A stretch of DNA of 50,604 bases from Azonexus sp. (GTDB taxonomy: Bacteria; Pseudomonadota; Gammaproteobacteria; Burkholderiales; Rhodocyclaceae). The stretch is from the NCBI GenBank assembly GCA_031274715.1, contig JAISPT010000036.1, positions 1-50,604 of the forward strand, written 5' to 3'. The stretch's first letter is position 1. Each line of letters starts with the position of its first letter. The notes under the pieces were generated by a model. It did not search any database. It saw only the letters and a list, made by a program, of their open reading frames with translations, and had not been told where the DNA came from. Made by a program: the position numbers and the translations under genes. Of this stretch, positions 43,401 through 50,554 are shown in pieces.

Positions 43401-44486
43401 GTCGCCCGTCTGGGCGGTGACGAATTCACCATCCTCCTCAACGACCTGCCCAATCCCGGTGTCGCCGCCGGCATCGCCCAGAATATTTGCCGCACCGTCG
43501 CCGCGCCGCTGGTCGTCGGCTGCCAGGAAGTCGTGATGACTGCCAGCATCGGCATTTCGCTCTACCCCGACGACGGCGAGGACGTCAGCAGCCTACTGCG
43601 CCACGCCGACACCGCAATGTACCGGGCCAAGCACAGTGGTGGCGGTTTCTGCTACTACGAGACGGACATGGAATCGGCCATCTCCGACCGCCTAAAAATG
43701 GAGAACGACCTACGCCGGGCACTTGAGCGCGACGAAATCACGGTTTTCTACCAACCTGTGGTCGACACCGTCGGCGGCCGGGTGACTGGGGTCGAGGCCC
43801 TGGTCCGCTGGCTGCATCCGGAACAAGGTTTGATTCCCCCAAGCGATTTCATTCCGATCGCCGAGGAAACCGGCCTGATCCTGGCGCTCGGTGAGCACGT
43901 GCTGCGCAGCGCCTGCGCCCAGGCCCGCGCCTGGATTGACAATGGCCGCAGCGACCTGTGCGTCGCCGTCAACCTGTCGGCCCGCCAGTTGGAGCAACCC
44001 AACCTGCTCGACATCGTCCAGCGTGCGCTCGCCGACAGCGGCCTACCGCCCTCGGCGCTGGTACTGGAAATCACCGAGAGCGTGTTGATGGCTCGCGCCG
44101 CCCAGAACATCAACCTGCTGCGCGACCTGCGCAAGCTCGGCATCCACCTGTCGATCGACGATTTCGGCACCGGCTATTCGTCACTGTCCTATCTCAAGCA
44201 TCTGCCGGCCAACACGCTAAAAATCGATCGCTCCTTCATCCAGGACGTCCCCGCCGACGAGGACGCGGTGGCCATCGTCACCGGCATCCTGGCACTGGCT
44301 CACAGCCTGCGCATGAAAGTGGTCGCCGAGGGCGTCGAGACCGGTACCCAGCGGGAGATGCTGGCCCGACTCAAATGCGACCAGTTGCAAGGCTACTTGT
44401 TCTCCAAGCCGCTGCCGGCCGAAGTCATCGAGACCCAGTTGCTGACGCCCAAGCGCCGCCGACGGCAAACGCGCAAGACGCATTGA
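40428..44486 (+). CDS. Hybrid sensor histidine kinase with REC, HPt, second REC, GGDEF and EAL domains
   Basis: A 1352-residue membrane protein. Order: membrane span (about 20-42); periplasmic sensing region (43-183); second span (184-206); HAMP (about 207-258); HisKA with phospho-acceptor His283 (FAATVSHEIRTPLNG); HATPase (NLIGNAVKF, DTGIGI, GSGLGLAI); REC1 with Asp568 (LMDCAMPEMDG); HPt with His714 (LAHVVKGAAGN); REC2 with Asp837 (LMDALMPVMDG); intact GGDEF at 996-1000 preceded by RLG; and intact EAL at 1123-1125 (GVEALVRW) with DDFGTGYSSL. A full His-Asp-His-Asp phosphorelay can thus run inside one chain and end on a receiver joined to c-di-GMP synthesis and breakdown domains. It is co-transcribed with the binding protein. 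A weak hairpin near 44490-44508 follows. Confidence 0.95.
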   Translation: MAYLSGLYSRFRKTTFRRQLAVLFTIGVLCVSLLAALATSWQGSRQLHANKLQDGLRVSQNLAMQSRLALAFGSTENVAEAFATAAASRDITHIEIRYTDGRILFEYGTAMAADTPARPPDANARSAYVDEENAAGWRFVAPVWSLSGPDSPFETTERKDVLLGFVLVEQSKATLKTLVREVFLVNFAVSIAFAALFAFGLRQLARRLIRPLADLSATMARAGQGESGLRADLSGPRDLADMAHAFNNMMEALEQREQELRTARDSALRFAHLKANFAATVSHEIRTPLNGVIGTLDMLKSGRTTPEQAELLGLAWDSAQYLLELINNILDFSRLEAGRMEVDISDFALQPLIDSILGMFTATAAAKHLSLETDIAPEVPPVLSGDPARLRQVLINLIGNAVKFTERGSVKLSVTGSYDGRQLRFEVSDTGIGIAADQRASIFDSFTQADPSTTRRYGGSGLGLAISKQIVGLLGGEIGVDSNPGTGSRFWFTLPCRAGQLNQASRHPATEKRLGRHARILIAEDNATNQAVAVGMLRRLGCTCGIAGNGAEAVARWREEAWDLVLMDCAMPEMDGFQATATIRREEADGRHTPIIAMTANTLAADVEHCREAGMDDHMAKPLTLEALTGHLHRWLHWVAPDNDAPAIETGDTADAAIPALSFDGGVMACLRDCLGEALGEAIRPFLEDMPSYLQEMEEAIAASDADTLRRLAHVVKGAAGNLGALAMASVARDMEALAEAGTHATSNELLLRLRTEFAVIEPTLLAELDEPPSLPRPQPQPQADAAVVLVVDDDRSTRAALRHALHQSGFRVNEASNGTEALAWLEEHPVDAILMDALMPVMDGFITCHAVKAHPEWKGIPVLMITALNDRHSIERAFEAGASDFIPKPIHLSVVNQRVRRIIDATRAERHVHQLAYSDTLTGLPNRLLFVEHLNDAISHCTANTGMLAVLFLDLDRFKFINDTHGHEAGDQLLATMALRLKGCIRTDDCVARLGGDEFTILLNDLPNPGVAAGIAQNICRTVAAPLVVGCQEVVMTASIGISLYPDDGEDVSSLLRHADTAMYRAKHSGGGFCYYETDMESAISDRLKMENDLRRALERDEITVFYQPVVDTVGGRVTGVEALVRWLHPEQGLIPPSDFIPIAEETGLILALGEHVLRSACAQARAWIDNGRSDLCVAVNLSARQLEQPNLLDIVQRALADSGLPPSALVLEITESVLMARAAQNINLLRDLRKLGIHLSIDDFGTGYSSLSYLKHLPANTLKIDRSFIQDVPADEDAVAIVTGILALAHSLRMKVVAEGVETGTQREMLARLKCDQLQGYLFSKPLPAEVIETQLLTPKRRRRQTRKTH

Positions 44487-44613
44487 GCTCTGCCTGTTTT
44501 TTGGGCAGTCGAATTTTCCCTTGGCCGTTCAACCACTTCCGAAACTTTTCCTGAGCTTGTCCACAGACTTACCCGACCAACACGGGGACAAGTCGGCCGC
44601 CACCGGCGTGGAT

Positions 44614-44931
44614 TCAAGCGAGCGGTGGCAAGCCACACTGGCGGCGGACCCGGTTGCAGGCCGGATGCTCGACGTCGAATTCGCGGCATGGTGACGGCCG
44701 CGCCGGGTAAATATCGCAGGCGACGGCGACGCCGACTTCGCCGATCAAGGCCACACAGCGCGACGGTACGGCATCGGTGCCGTACAGGCGGACGATGGCC
44801 GGCGTCACCGGCACCGTCATGGCGACTGGCACGCCATCGCCCCAGGCGAAAGCACCACCGGCCAGTTCGGCCGGATGGAAATCGACGCGCAGGCTGGTAC
44901 AGCAGGCGCCGCAACTCTGGCACACGCTCAT
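44614..44931 (-). CDS. YkgJ family cysteine-cluster protein
   Basis: A 105-residue protein from the ATG at 44931, which overlaps the stop of the upstream methyltransferase gene by four bases (ATGA). It starts MSVCQSCGACCTSLRVDF, with the CxxCxxCC pattern of the YkgJ/UPF0153 family, followed by CVALIGEVGVAVACDIYPARPSPCREF and a late Cys pair. These cysteines probably bind zinc or an iron-sulfur cluster. The biochemical role of the family is not established. Translational coupling points to a shared function or a simple operon with the TrmB-like protein. Confidence 0.85.
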   Translation of the reverse strand: MSVCQSCGACCTSLRVDFHPAELAGGAFAWGDGVPVAMTVPVTPAIVRLYGTDAVPSRCVALIGEVGVAVACDIYPARPSPCREFDVEHPACNRVRRQCGLPPLA

Positions 44932-45593
44932 CCGAGACTTACCCGGCAGCGCCACAGCTGATGGCCGGAGGCGAGATATTTCTTCTCGAACGGCGTTATC
45001 GGATCTTCGGTCCACCACGGCTCAGCGGCTACCGGCTGGTCGTTCAGCCAGCCCAGCGCCAGCGCCATTTCCTCGATATAGATGCGCCAGTTGCTGCGGC
45101 ACTCCAGTTCGCCACCCAGTGCGCGCCACACCGGAAATACCGCGTGCCCATGCCAGCGCCGAGCGAGATGACCGATCTTCGGCCACGGATTCGGGTACAG
45201 GTTATAGTGGCGCGCCAGGCGGATACCATCCTCCGCCAGCAGACGCCAGAAATCGACCAGATCGGCGCGCAGCAGCAAGGCGTTAGCCGGTAACGGCAGC
45301 GGCTTGCCGCGGTTGAGGCGATCCAGTGACTGGTCGATGCCGAGCACGAAATGGTCGGGATAACGCTCGGCAAGGCGCTGCGTACTCCAGCCGACGCCAC
45401 AGCCGGCATCAAGGATCAGCGGCGCCTGCGGGTTCCAGTCGGCATGGGCGGCCAGCGCCGTCGCCAGTGCCGCCCGGTTATAGTCGAGAATCGGTTTCCG
45501 GAACGGATAGGCCAGATGGCGGCGCACCCGTGCCTCCAAGTCGCGGTGCGGCCCGTCCTGGGCGCTGGCGATCGAACGCGAGTGGACCTGCAT
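44928..45593 (-). CDS. TrmB-like SAM-dependent methyltransferase (divergent tRNA m7G46-type)
   Basis: About 221 residues from the ATG at 45593, which has GGAAGG upstream; the longer frame to 45737 is not supported. The SAM motif I is LILDAGCGVGWSTQRLAERYPD and motif II is LGIDQSLDRL. The TrmB-family catalytic/tRNA region is NLYPNPWPKIGHLARRW, in place of the usual DPWPKKRHHKRR-type motif, and TPFEKKYLASGH resembles the conserved C-terminal TxFE segment. I infer an m7G-type tRNA methyltransferase or a paralogue; a main-type trmB may exist elsewhere in the genome. It is coupled to the YkgJ-type gene by a four-base overlap. Confidence 0.78.
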   Translation of the reverse strand: MQVHSRSIASAQDGPHRDLEARVRRHLAYPFRKPILDYNRAALATALAAHADWNPQAPLILDAGCGVGWSTQRLAERYPDHFVLGIDQSLDRLNRGKPLPLPANALLLRADLVDFWRLLAEDGIRLARHYNLYPNPWPKIGHLARRWHGHAVFPVWRALGGELECRSNWRIYIEEMALALGWLNDQPVAAEPWWTEDPITPFEKKYLASGHQLWRCRVSLG

Positions 45594-45774
45594 CAACCCC
45601 TTCCAGGGCGCGAAATGGCGAAACAGACAGCGACGAGGCAGAAACAGAAAGCGAACGGCACGGAGGCATCCGGAACAACAAGCCGGGCAACCCGGCAGGG
45701 TCGCCATTGTCGCAAAAAAATCAGCCGGGGAAACCAACCTTGATCAACGTGCTAAATTCTGAAAGAGTTCGACG

Positions 45775-45885
45775 ATGAGCACGATGATGGAAGAAAAAAT
45801 CAAGCGCTGGACAGCCAAGTGCAAGAACGCGTTGATCATTGAAATGCCGCAAGGCAAGACAACGGTGCCGGAGGTGAACAGCCAG
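45775..45885 (+). mobile_element. Remnant of an insertion-sequence orfA (5' part) fused to the DUF4124 gene
   Basis: The first ~37 codons of this frame (MSTMMEEKIKRWTAKCKNAL, then IEMPQGKTTVPE) look like the start of an IS3-type OrfA/DUF1153 protein, which typically begins MxxxMxEKIKRWTAxRKxAL...IxQGKTTVAEA. The similarity stops near residue 37, and no orfB, inverted repeat pair or target duplication is visible, so this is a fragment. Identification comes from memory of the family pattern. Confidence 0.6.
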
Positions 45886-46560
45886 GTGGCCAGTGAATCG
45901 GCTTGGTGGCGTGCGGTGTCGCTTGTCCTGGCACTGATGCTACTGGCACCGGCCTGGCCAGCGGTGGCAGATATCTACAAGTGCCGCACGGCCGACGGTC
46001 GCACCGAAATATCCAATATCCCCTGTTCGATCAACAACGGCACGTTAAGCGTGCGACCTGACGACACGGTACCGGACGAAGCACGCGAACAGGCACAGCG
46101 CGACGTCGAACGGATGCGCGGCTTCGTCGATCGGCGCGAAGCCGCAGCGCGCCTGGAAGCCGCCGCCGAACAACAGCGCCAAGCCGAAGAAAACCAGGCC
46201 GAGGCGGCGCGCCGGATCTACGCGGCAGAAAACATGGACGACTGCCTGGCCGAGCTCGGTCAATGGACGCTGCCGGCCCCACGTCGGGCCGAACTGGAAG
46301 CGATCTGCCGGGCCAAGGTCACCAACACACCGGCCATGGTTGGAGTTCCCGTCTATGGTGGTATCGGCAACCCGGTCGATGACTGTGTCGCCCGAATCAT
46401 GCGCCTGCGCCTGGCACCGGCCGAACAGCAGCGCCGCATCGCCCAATGCCGGGGCGTTGGCGTCACGCCGCCGGCCCGGCCACCCGCGCAGCCGCCAAAG
46501 CAAGCACCGGTAGAGCCCCTGCCACCCTGCCCGCGCAACGACCGCCACTGCGTGCGCTGA
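45775..46560 (+). CDS. DUF4124 domain protein with IS-derived N-terminal extension
   Basis: The full frame is 261 residues. After the orfA-like residues 1-37 comes a signal-peptide-like segment (SAWWRAVSLVLALMLLAPAWPAVA, about 42-66). A DUF4124 domain follows (DIYKCRTADGRTEISNIPC), then an Ala/Glu/Arg-rich coiled-coil stretch (about 100-150), a Cys-containing region (DDCLAEL, LEAICRAKV, DDCVARIM) and a Pro-rich tail ending CPRNDRHCVR. DUF4124 proteins are periplasmic with unknown role. The ancestral start is probably GTG 45886, 10 bases after GGAGGT; starting there restores a normal signal peptide, whereas starting at 45775 would bury it about 40 residues in. The gene is divergent from the TrmB-like gene and convergent with the ATPase gene 8 bases on. 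Confidence 0.7.
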   Translation: MSTMMEEKIKRWTAKCKNALIIEMPQGKTTVPEVNSQVASESAWWRAVSLVLALMLLAPAWPAVADIYKCRTADGRTEISNIPCSINNGTLSVRPDDTVPDEAREQAQRDVERMRGFVDRREAAARLEAAAEQQRQAEENQAEAARRIYAAENMDDCLAELGQWTLPAPRRAELEAICRAKVTNTPAMVGVPVYGGIGNPVDDCVARIMRLRLAPAEQQRRIAQCRGVGVTPPARPPAQPPKQAPVEPLPPCPRNDRHCVR

Positions 46561-46567
46561 ACGCCGC

Positions 46568-48352
46568 TCAAGCCTCGTCGGCCGGCGGCGCCACCTTGAT
46601 GATCTCCTCCAGCGAGGTGACGCCCTGGGCCGCCTTCATCGCCCCGGAAATACGCAGCGGTCGCATCCCTTCGCGATAGCACTGATCGCGTAGGCGAGCC
46701 ACCTCCATCTGCGGCGTGATCAGTTTGCGCACCTCGACCGAGTTAAGCAGGATTTCGTAGATACCGACACGCCCGGTGTAGCCGGTCATCCGGCATTCAA
46801 GGCAGCCGACCGGCTGCCACAACTGCGCCGGTTCAGCCGCCTTCCAGGGCGCCACCAGCGCGCGCCAGGCCGCCCGCTGCTCGTCGCTGATAGGCATCGC
46901 CTTGCGGCATTGCGAGCAGAGCGTGCGCACCAGGCGCTGAGCCATGATGCCGAGCAGGGTCGAGTTGATCAGGTAGGCCGGCACGCCAAGGTCGAGCAGG
47001 CGGGTGACGGCCGAGGGCGCATCATTGGTGTGCAGGGTCGACAACACTAGGTGGCCGGTCAGCGCGGCCTGCACCGCCATTTCCGCCGTTTCCAGGTCGC
47101 GGATCTCACCGATCATGACGATGTCCGGATCCTGGCGCATCAGCGCCCGCACGCCGTCGGCGAAACCGATGTCGATACTGTGCTGGACCTGCATCTGGTT
47201 GAATGAGTCCTCGACCATCTCGATCGGATCCTCGATGGTGCAGACATTGACTTCCGGCGTCGCCAATTGTTTGAGCGTCGTGTACAGCGTCGTCGTTTTG
47301 CCCGAACCGGTCGGGCCGGTAACCAGCACAATGCCATTCGGCGCAGTAGTCATCTGTTGCCAGCGCCCCCGATCATCCTCGGAGAAGCCGAGGGCGCGGA
47401 AGTCGCGAACCAGGACTTCCGGATCGAAGATGCGCATCACAAGCTTCTCGCCGAACGCCGTCGGTAGCGTGGACAGACGCAGCTCGACTTCCTGGTCGCC
47501 CGGCGTGCGCGTCTTGATCCGTCCGTCCTGCGGGCGGCGCTTCTCGATCACGTCCATCCGCCCGAGCAACTTGATGCGGCTGGTCATCGCGTTCATCACC
47601 GCCATCGGGATCTGATACACCTGATGCAGCACCCCGTCGATACGAAAGCGCACGATACCCATATCTCGCCGTGGCTCGACGTGGATGTCGGAGGCACGCT
47701 GGTCAAAAGCGTATTGCCACAGCCAGTCGACAATATGGACGATGTGCTGGTCGTTGGCATCGAGCTGGCGGTTGCCTTTGCCCAGTTCGACCAATTGCTC
47801 GAAACTCGACAGGCCGGCCGTGGTCTCGCCGCGCGCCGCCGCCTTCTTGACCGATTTGGCCAGGTTGAAGAATTCGACCAGATAGCGACCGATATCCTCG
47901 GGATTGGCCAGCACCCGGCGAATGTCCTTGCGCAGAATCGGCCGCAATTCCTCAACCCATTCGCGAACGAAAGGCTCGGCGGTAGCGACCACCACCTCGC
48001 GTGTCGTGACCCGCACCGGGAGGATTCCGAAACGCGCCGCATAGGCACTGGACATGACTTCGGCGACGCCGGTGAAGTCGATCTTGAGCGGATCGATGTG
48101 CAGATAGTCGAGACCGCAGCGCCCAGCCAGCCACTCGGTCAGCGCCTCCAGCCCGAGCAGGCGAACCGGCGGCTGCAGCGAACGCCATTGTTGGTCGGCA
48201 ATGGTGACCAGCGGGTGAATCTTGCCGCCGTGCAGCCGCCGCTCATGCTTCAGGGCGTCGGCCGTCTCGGCCGCCACCAGGCCGTCGTCGACCATCATCT
48301 GTAGCACCTCGGCTAAAGTCAGCCGGTGTTCGCTCACGGATTTGTCATTCAT
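46568..48352 (-). CDS. GspE/PilB-type secretion or pilus assembly ATPase
   Basis: A 594-residue hexameric ATPase from the ATG at 48352. The N-terminal ~150 residues are an MshEN/T2SSE_N-like part (LTLAEVLQMMVDDGLVAAETADAL). The core has Walker A GPTGSGKTTTLY with Lys352, an Asp box CTIEDPIE, Walker B LMRQDPDIVMIGEIRD and a His box TGHLVLSTLHTN. The C-terminal zinc-type pairs are LCSQC and VGCLEC, followed by TGYTGRVGIYEIL, features of GspE/PilB rather than the retraction ATPases PilT/PilU. It stands alone: no pilin, PilC/GspF or secretin gene is in the window, so the machine it drives cannot be named. The convergent DUF4124 gene ends 7 bases away with no terminator in between. Confidence 0.92.
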   Translation of the reverse strand: MNDKSVSEHRLTLAEVLQMMVDDGLVAAETADALKHERRLHGGKIHPLVTIADQQWRSLQPPVRLLGLEALTEWLAGRCGLDYLHIDPLKIDFTGVAEVMSSAYAARFGILPVRVTTREVVVATAEPFVREWVEELRPILRKDIRRVLANPEDIGRYLVEFFNLAKSVKKAAARGETTAGLSSFEQLVELGKGNRQLDANDQHIVHIVDWLWQYAFDQRASDIHVEPRRDMGIVRFRIDGVLHQVYQIPMAVMNAMTSRIKLLGRMDVIEKRRPQDGRIKTRTPGDQEVELRLSTLPTAFGEKLVMRIFDPEVLVRDFRALGFSEDDRGRWQQMTTAPNGIVLVTGPTGSGKTTTLYTTLKQLATPEVNVCTIEDPIEMVEDSFNQMQVQHSIDIGFADGVRALMRQDPDIVMIGEIRDLETAEMAVQAALTGHLVLSTLHTNDAPSAVTRLLDLGVPAYLINSTLLGIMAQRLVRTLCSQCRKAMPISDEQRAAWRALVAPWKAAEPAQLWQPVGCLECRMTGYTGRVGIYEILLNSVEVRKLITPQMEVARLRDQCYREGMRPLRISGAMKAAQGVTSLEEIIKVAPPADEA

Positions 48353-48387
48353 CGGTGGCAATATAGCATGTCACCCCACACTCCCCG

Positions 48388-48600
48388 TCAGCGCCGCCGC
48401 AACGGTTCAAGCAGGCTGGTAAGGTTATTGTGGTCGAGTTCGTGCATCAGGGCCAACAGCCGGCCGAGCTCCCCTTTGGGGAACCCGGTGCGGGCAAACC
48501 AGCCGAGATAATGGCCGGGCAGATCGGCAAGCAGCCGCCCTTGGTATTTGCCGAAGGGCATATGCCACGTAACGAGTTTTTCCAGATCTTCCGGGTGCAT
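48388..48600 (-). CDS. DUF3820 family protein
   Basis: A 70-residue protein with the family's core MPFGKYQGRLLADLPGHYLGWFARTGFPKGELGRLLAL, followed by LLEPLR near the C-terminus. Members are small and of unknown biochemical role; some have been labelled quorum-sensing-regulated factors. The 13 residues before the core (MHPEDLEKLVTWH) fit homologue lengths, so the ATG at 48600 is probably right. However, the T-tract of the htpG terminator ends directly before it, leaving no room for a ribosome-binding site. It must be translated from read-through messenger with an occluded start, or as a leaderless transcript. Confidence 0.8.
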   Translation of the reverse strand: MHPEDLEKLVTWHMPFGKYQGRLLADLPGHYLGWFARTGFPKGELGRLLALMHELDHNNLTSLLEPLRRR

Positions 48601-48601
48601 G

Positions 48602-48627
48602 AAAAAAAACGGGGCCGCGGCCCCGTT
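48602..48627 (-). terminator. Rho-independent terminator after htpG
   Basis: On the minus strand a 9-bp stem AACGGGGCC/GGCCCCGTT with a GC centre (itself within a longer palindrome) runs straight into eight T residues. It starts 4 bases past the htpG stop and ends one base before the DUF3820 ATG. Confidence 0.9.
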
Positions 48628-48631
48628 CTCC

Positions 48632-50554
48632 TTACTTGCCCGAGAGGGCCATCATCAGGTCATTGATGCGCTTGACGAAACCAGCCGGGTCGTCGAGCTG
48701 CCCCCCCTCGGCCAGCAACGCCTGCTCGAACAGCAGCGCCGCCCAGTCAGCGAAGCGCGCCTCCTCGTATTTCAAGCGCATCACCGCCGGGTGCTGCGGG
48801 TTGATTTCGAGGATCGGCTTGACATCCGGCGCCTTCTGCCCGGCCGCCTTGAGCAGGCGGGCCAGGTTGCCGGAAGGATCGTGCTCGTCGGAAACCAGGC
48901 AGGACGGCGAATCGGTCAGACGGTGCGTGATGCGCACATCCTTGATTTTGTCGCCGAGCGCGGCCTTGATCTTTTCCAGCAGTTCCTTGTACTCATCGGC
49001 GGCCTTCTCGGCTTCCTGTTTCTCGGCTTCGTCCTCCAGCTTGCCGAGATCAAGGCCACCCTTGGCGACGGATTGCAACGGCTTTCCATCGAATTCGCTC
49101 AGATGGCCGACCACCCACTCGTCGACGCGATCGGACAGCAGCAGCACCTCGATGCCCTTCTTCTTGAAGATTTCCAGATGCGGGCTATTCCTGGCTGCGT
49201 TGAAGCTGTCGGCGGTGACGTAGTAAATCTTCTCCTGGCCTTCCTTCATGCGGCCAATGTAGTCGGCCAGCGAAACGATCTGTTGGTCGCCATCGCCATG
49301 GGTTGAAGCAAAGCGCAGCAGGCCGGCGATCTTGTCCTTGTTGGCGAAATCCTCGCCGATGCCTTCCTTCAGCACGGCTCCGAAGGCTTCCCAGAACTTG
49401 GCGTACTTCTCCTTGTCAGCCGCCTCGTCGCTGCCGGCCAACCCTTCGAGCATGGCCAGCACCTTGCGCGCGCAGCCGTTGCGGATATTGTCGATATCCT
49501 TGCTCTGTTGCAGGATTTCGCGCGATACGTTGAGCGGCAGATCGGTCGAATCGACGACGCCGCGCACGAAGCGCAAATACATCGGCATCAGTTGCTCGGC
49601 ATCGTCCATGATGAAAACGCGGCGGACATAAAGCTTGATGCCGTGGCGGGCATTGCGGTCCCACAAATCGAACGGGGCGCGGGCCGGGATGTACAGCAAC
49701 TGGGTGTATTCCTGCTTGCCCTCGACGCGAGCATGCGTCCAGCACAGCGGATCTTCGAAATCGTGGGCAACGTGCTTGTAGAACTCCTTGTATTGCTCAT
49801 CGCTAATGTCAGACTTGCCGCGCACCCACAGCGCACTGGCCTGGTTGACCGTCTCATCCTCTTCGGTCATAACCTGCTCGCCCTTATCCTTGTCCCACTC
49901 CTCCTTCTTCATGAGGATCGGCAGGGTAATGTGGTCCGAGTACTTGCGGATGATGGATTTCAGCTTCCAGGCACTGAGGAAATCATCCTCGCCCTCACGC
50001 AGATGCAGGATCACATCGGTGCCACGACCGGCTTTGTCGACCATCTCGACGCTGTACTCACCCTCGCCGGCCGACTCCCACCTCACCGCCTGGCCGGCCT
50101 CGACGCCGGCACGGCGGGAAATCACCGTGACTTTGTCGGCGACGATAAAGGAAGAATAGAAGCCGACGCCGAACTGGCCGATCAGGTGCGCATCCTTGGC
50201 CTGGTCGCCGGTCAATGCCGAGAAGAACTCCTTGGTCCCTGACTTGGCAATGGTGCCGAGATGGGCGACTGCCTCGTCACGCGACAAGCCGACGCCGTTG
50301 TCGGAAATAGTGACAGTGCGTGCCTCCTTGTCGAAAGCGACGCGAATCCGCAATTCACTATCATCACCGTACAGCGCGGTATTGTTCAGCGCCTCGAAGC
50401 GCAGCTTGTCGCAGGCATCGGAGGCGTTGGAGATCAGTTCGCGCAAGAAGATTTCCTTGTTGCTGTACAAGGAATGGATCATCAGATGCAGCAGTTGCTT
50501 GACTTCCGTCTGGAAGCCGAGGGTCTCGCGGTTAGCGGTGGCGGACTCGGACAT
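48632..50554 (-). CDS. htpG: Molecular chaperone HtpG (Hsp90)
   Basis: A 640-residue homodimeric ATP-dependent chaperone from the ATG at 50554 (MSESATANRETLGFQTEVKQ), with GGGAG 8 bases upstream; five more residues upstream are not needed. The GHKL ATP site is complete: EIFLRELISNASDACDKLR with the catalytic Glu, TISDNGVGLSRDEA, GTIAKSGTKEF and GQFGVGFYSSF. The middle domain contains RGVVDSTDLPLNVSREILQQ, with the Arg that reaches the gamma phosphate, and the C-terminal dimer domain ends in a plain tail without the eukaryotic MEEVD. I see no clear sigma32 promoter in the 50 bases left before the window edge. Confidence 0.98.
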   Translation of the reverse strand: MSESATANRETLGFQTEVKQLLHLMIHSLYSNKEIFLRELISNASDACDKLRFEALNNTALYGDDSELRIRVAFDKEARTVTISDNGVGLSRDEAVAHLGTIAKSGTKEFFSALTGDQAKDAHLIGQFGVGFYSSFIVADKVTVISRRAGVEAGQAVRWESAGEGEYSVEMVDKAGRGTDVILHLREGEDDFLSAWKLKSIIRKYSDHITLPILMKKEEWDKDKGEQVMTEEDETVNQASALWVRGKSDISDEQYKEFYKHVAHDFEDPLCWTHARVEGKQEYTQLLYIPARAPFDLWDRNARHGIKLYVRRVFIMDDAEQLMPMYLRFVRGVVDSTDLPLNVSREILQQSKDIDNIRNGCARKVLAMLEGLAGSDEAADKEKYAKFWEAFGAVLKEGIGEDFANKDKIAGLLRFASTHGDGDQQIVSLADYIGRMKEGQEKIYYVTADSFNAARNSPHLEIFKKKGIEVLLLSDRVDEWVVGHLSEFDGKPLQSVAKGGLDLGKLEDEAEKQEAEKAADEYKELLEKIKAALGDKIKDVRITHRLTDSPSCLVSDEHDPSGNLARLLKAAGQKAPDVKPILEINPQHPAVMRLKYEEARFADWAALLFEQALLAEGGQLDDPAGFVKRINDLMMALSGK

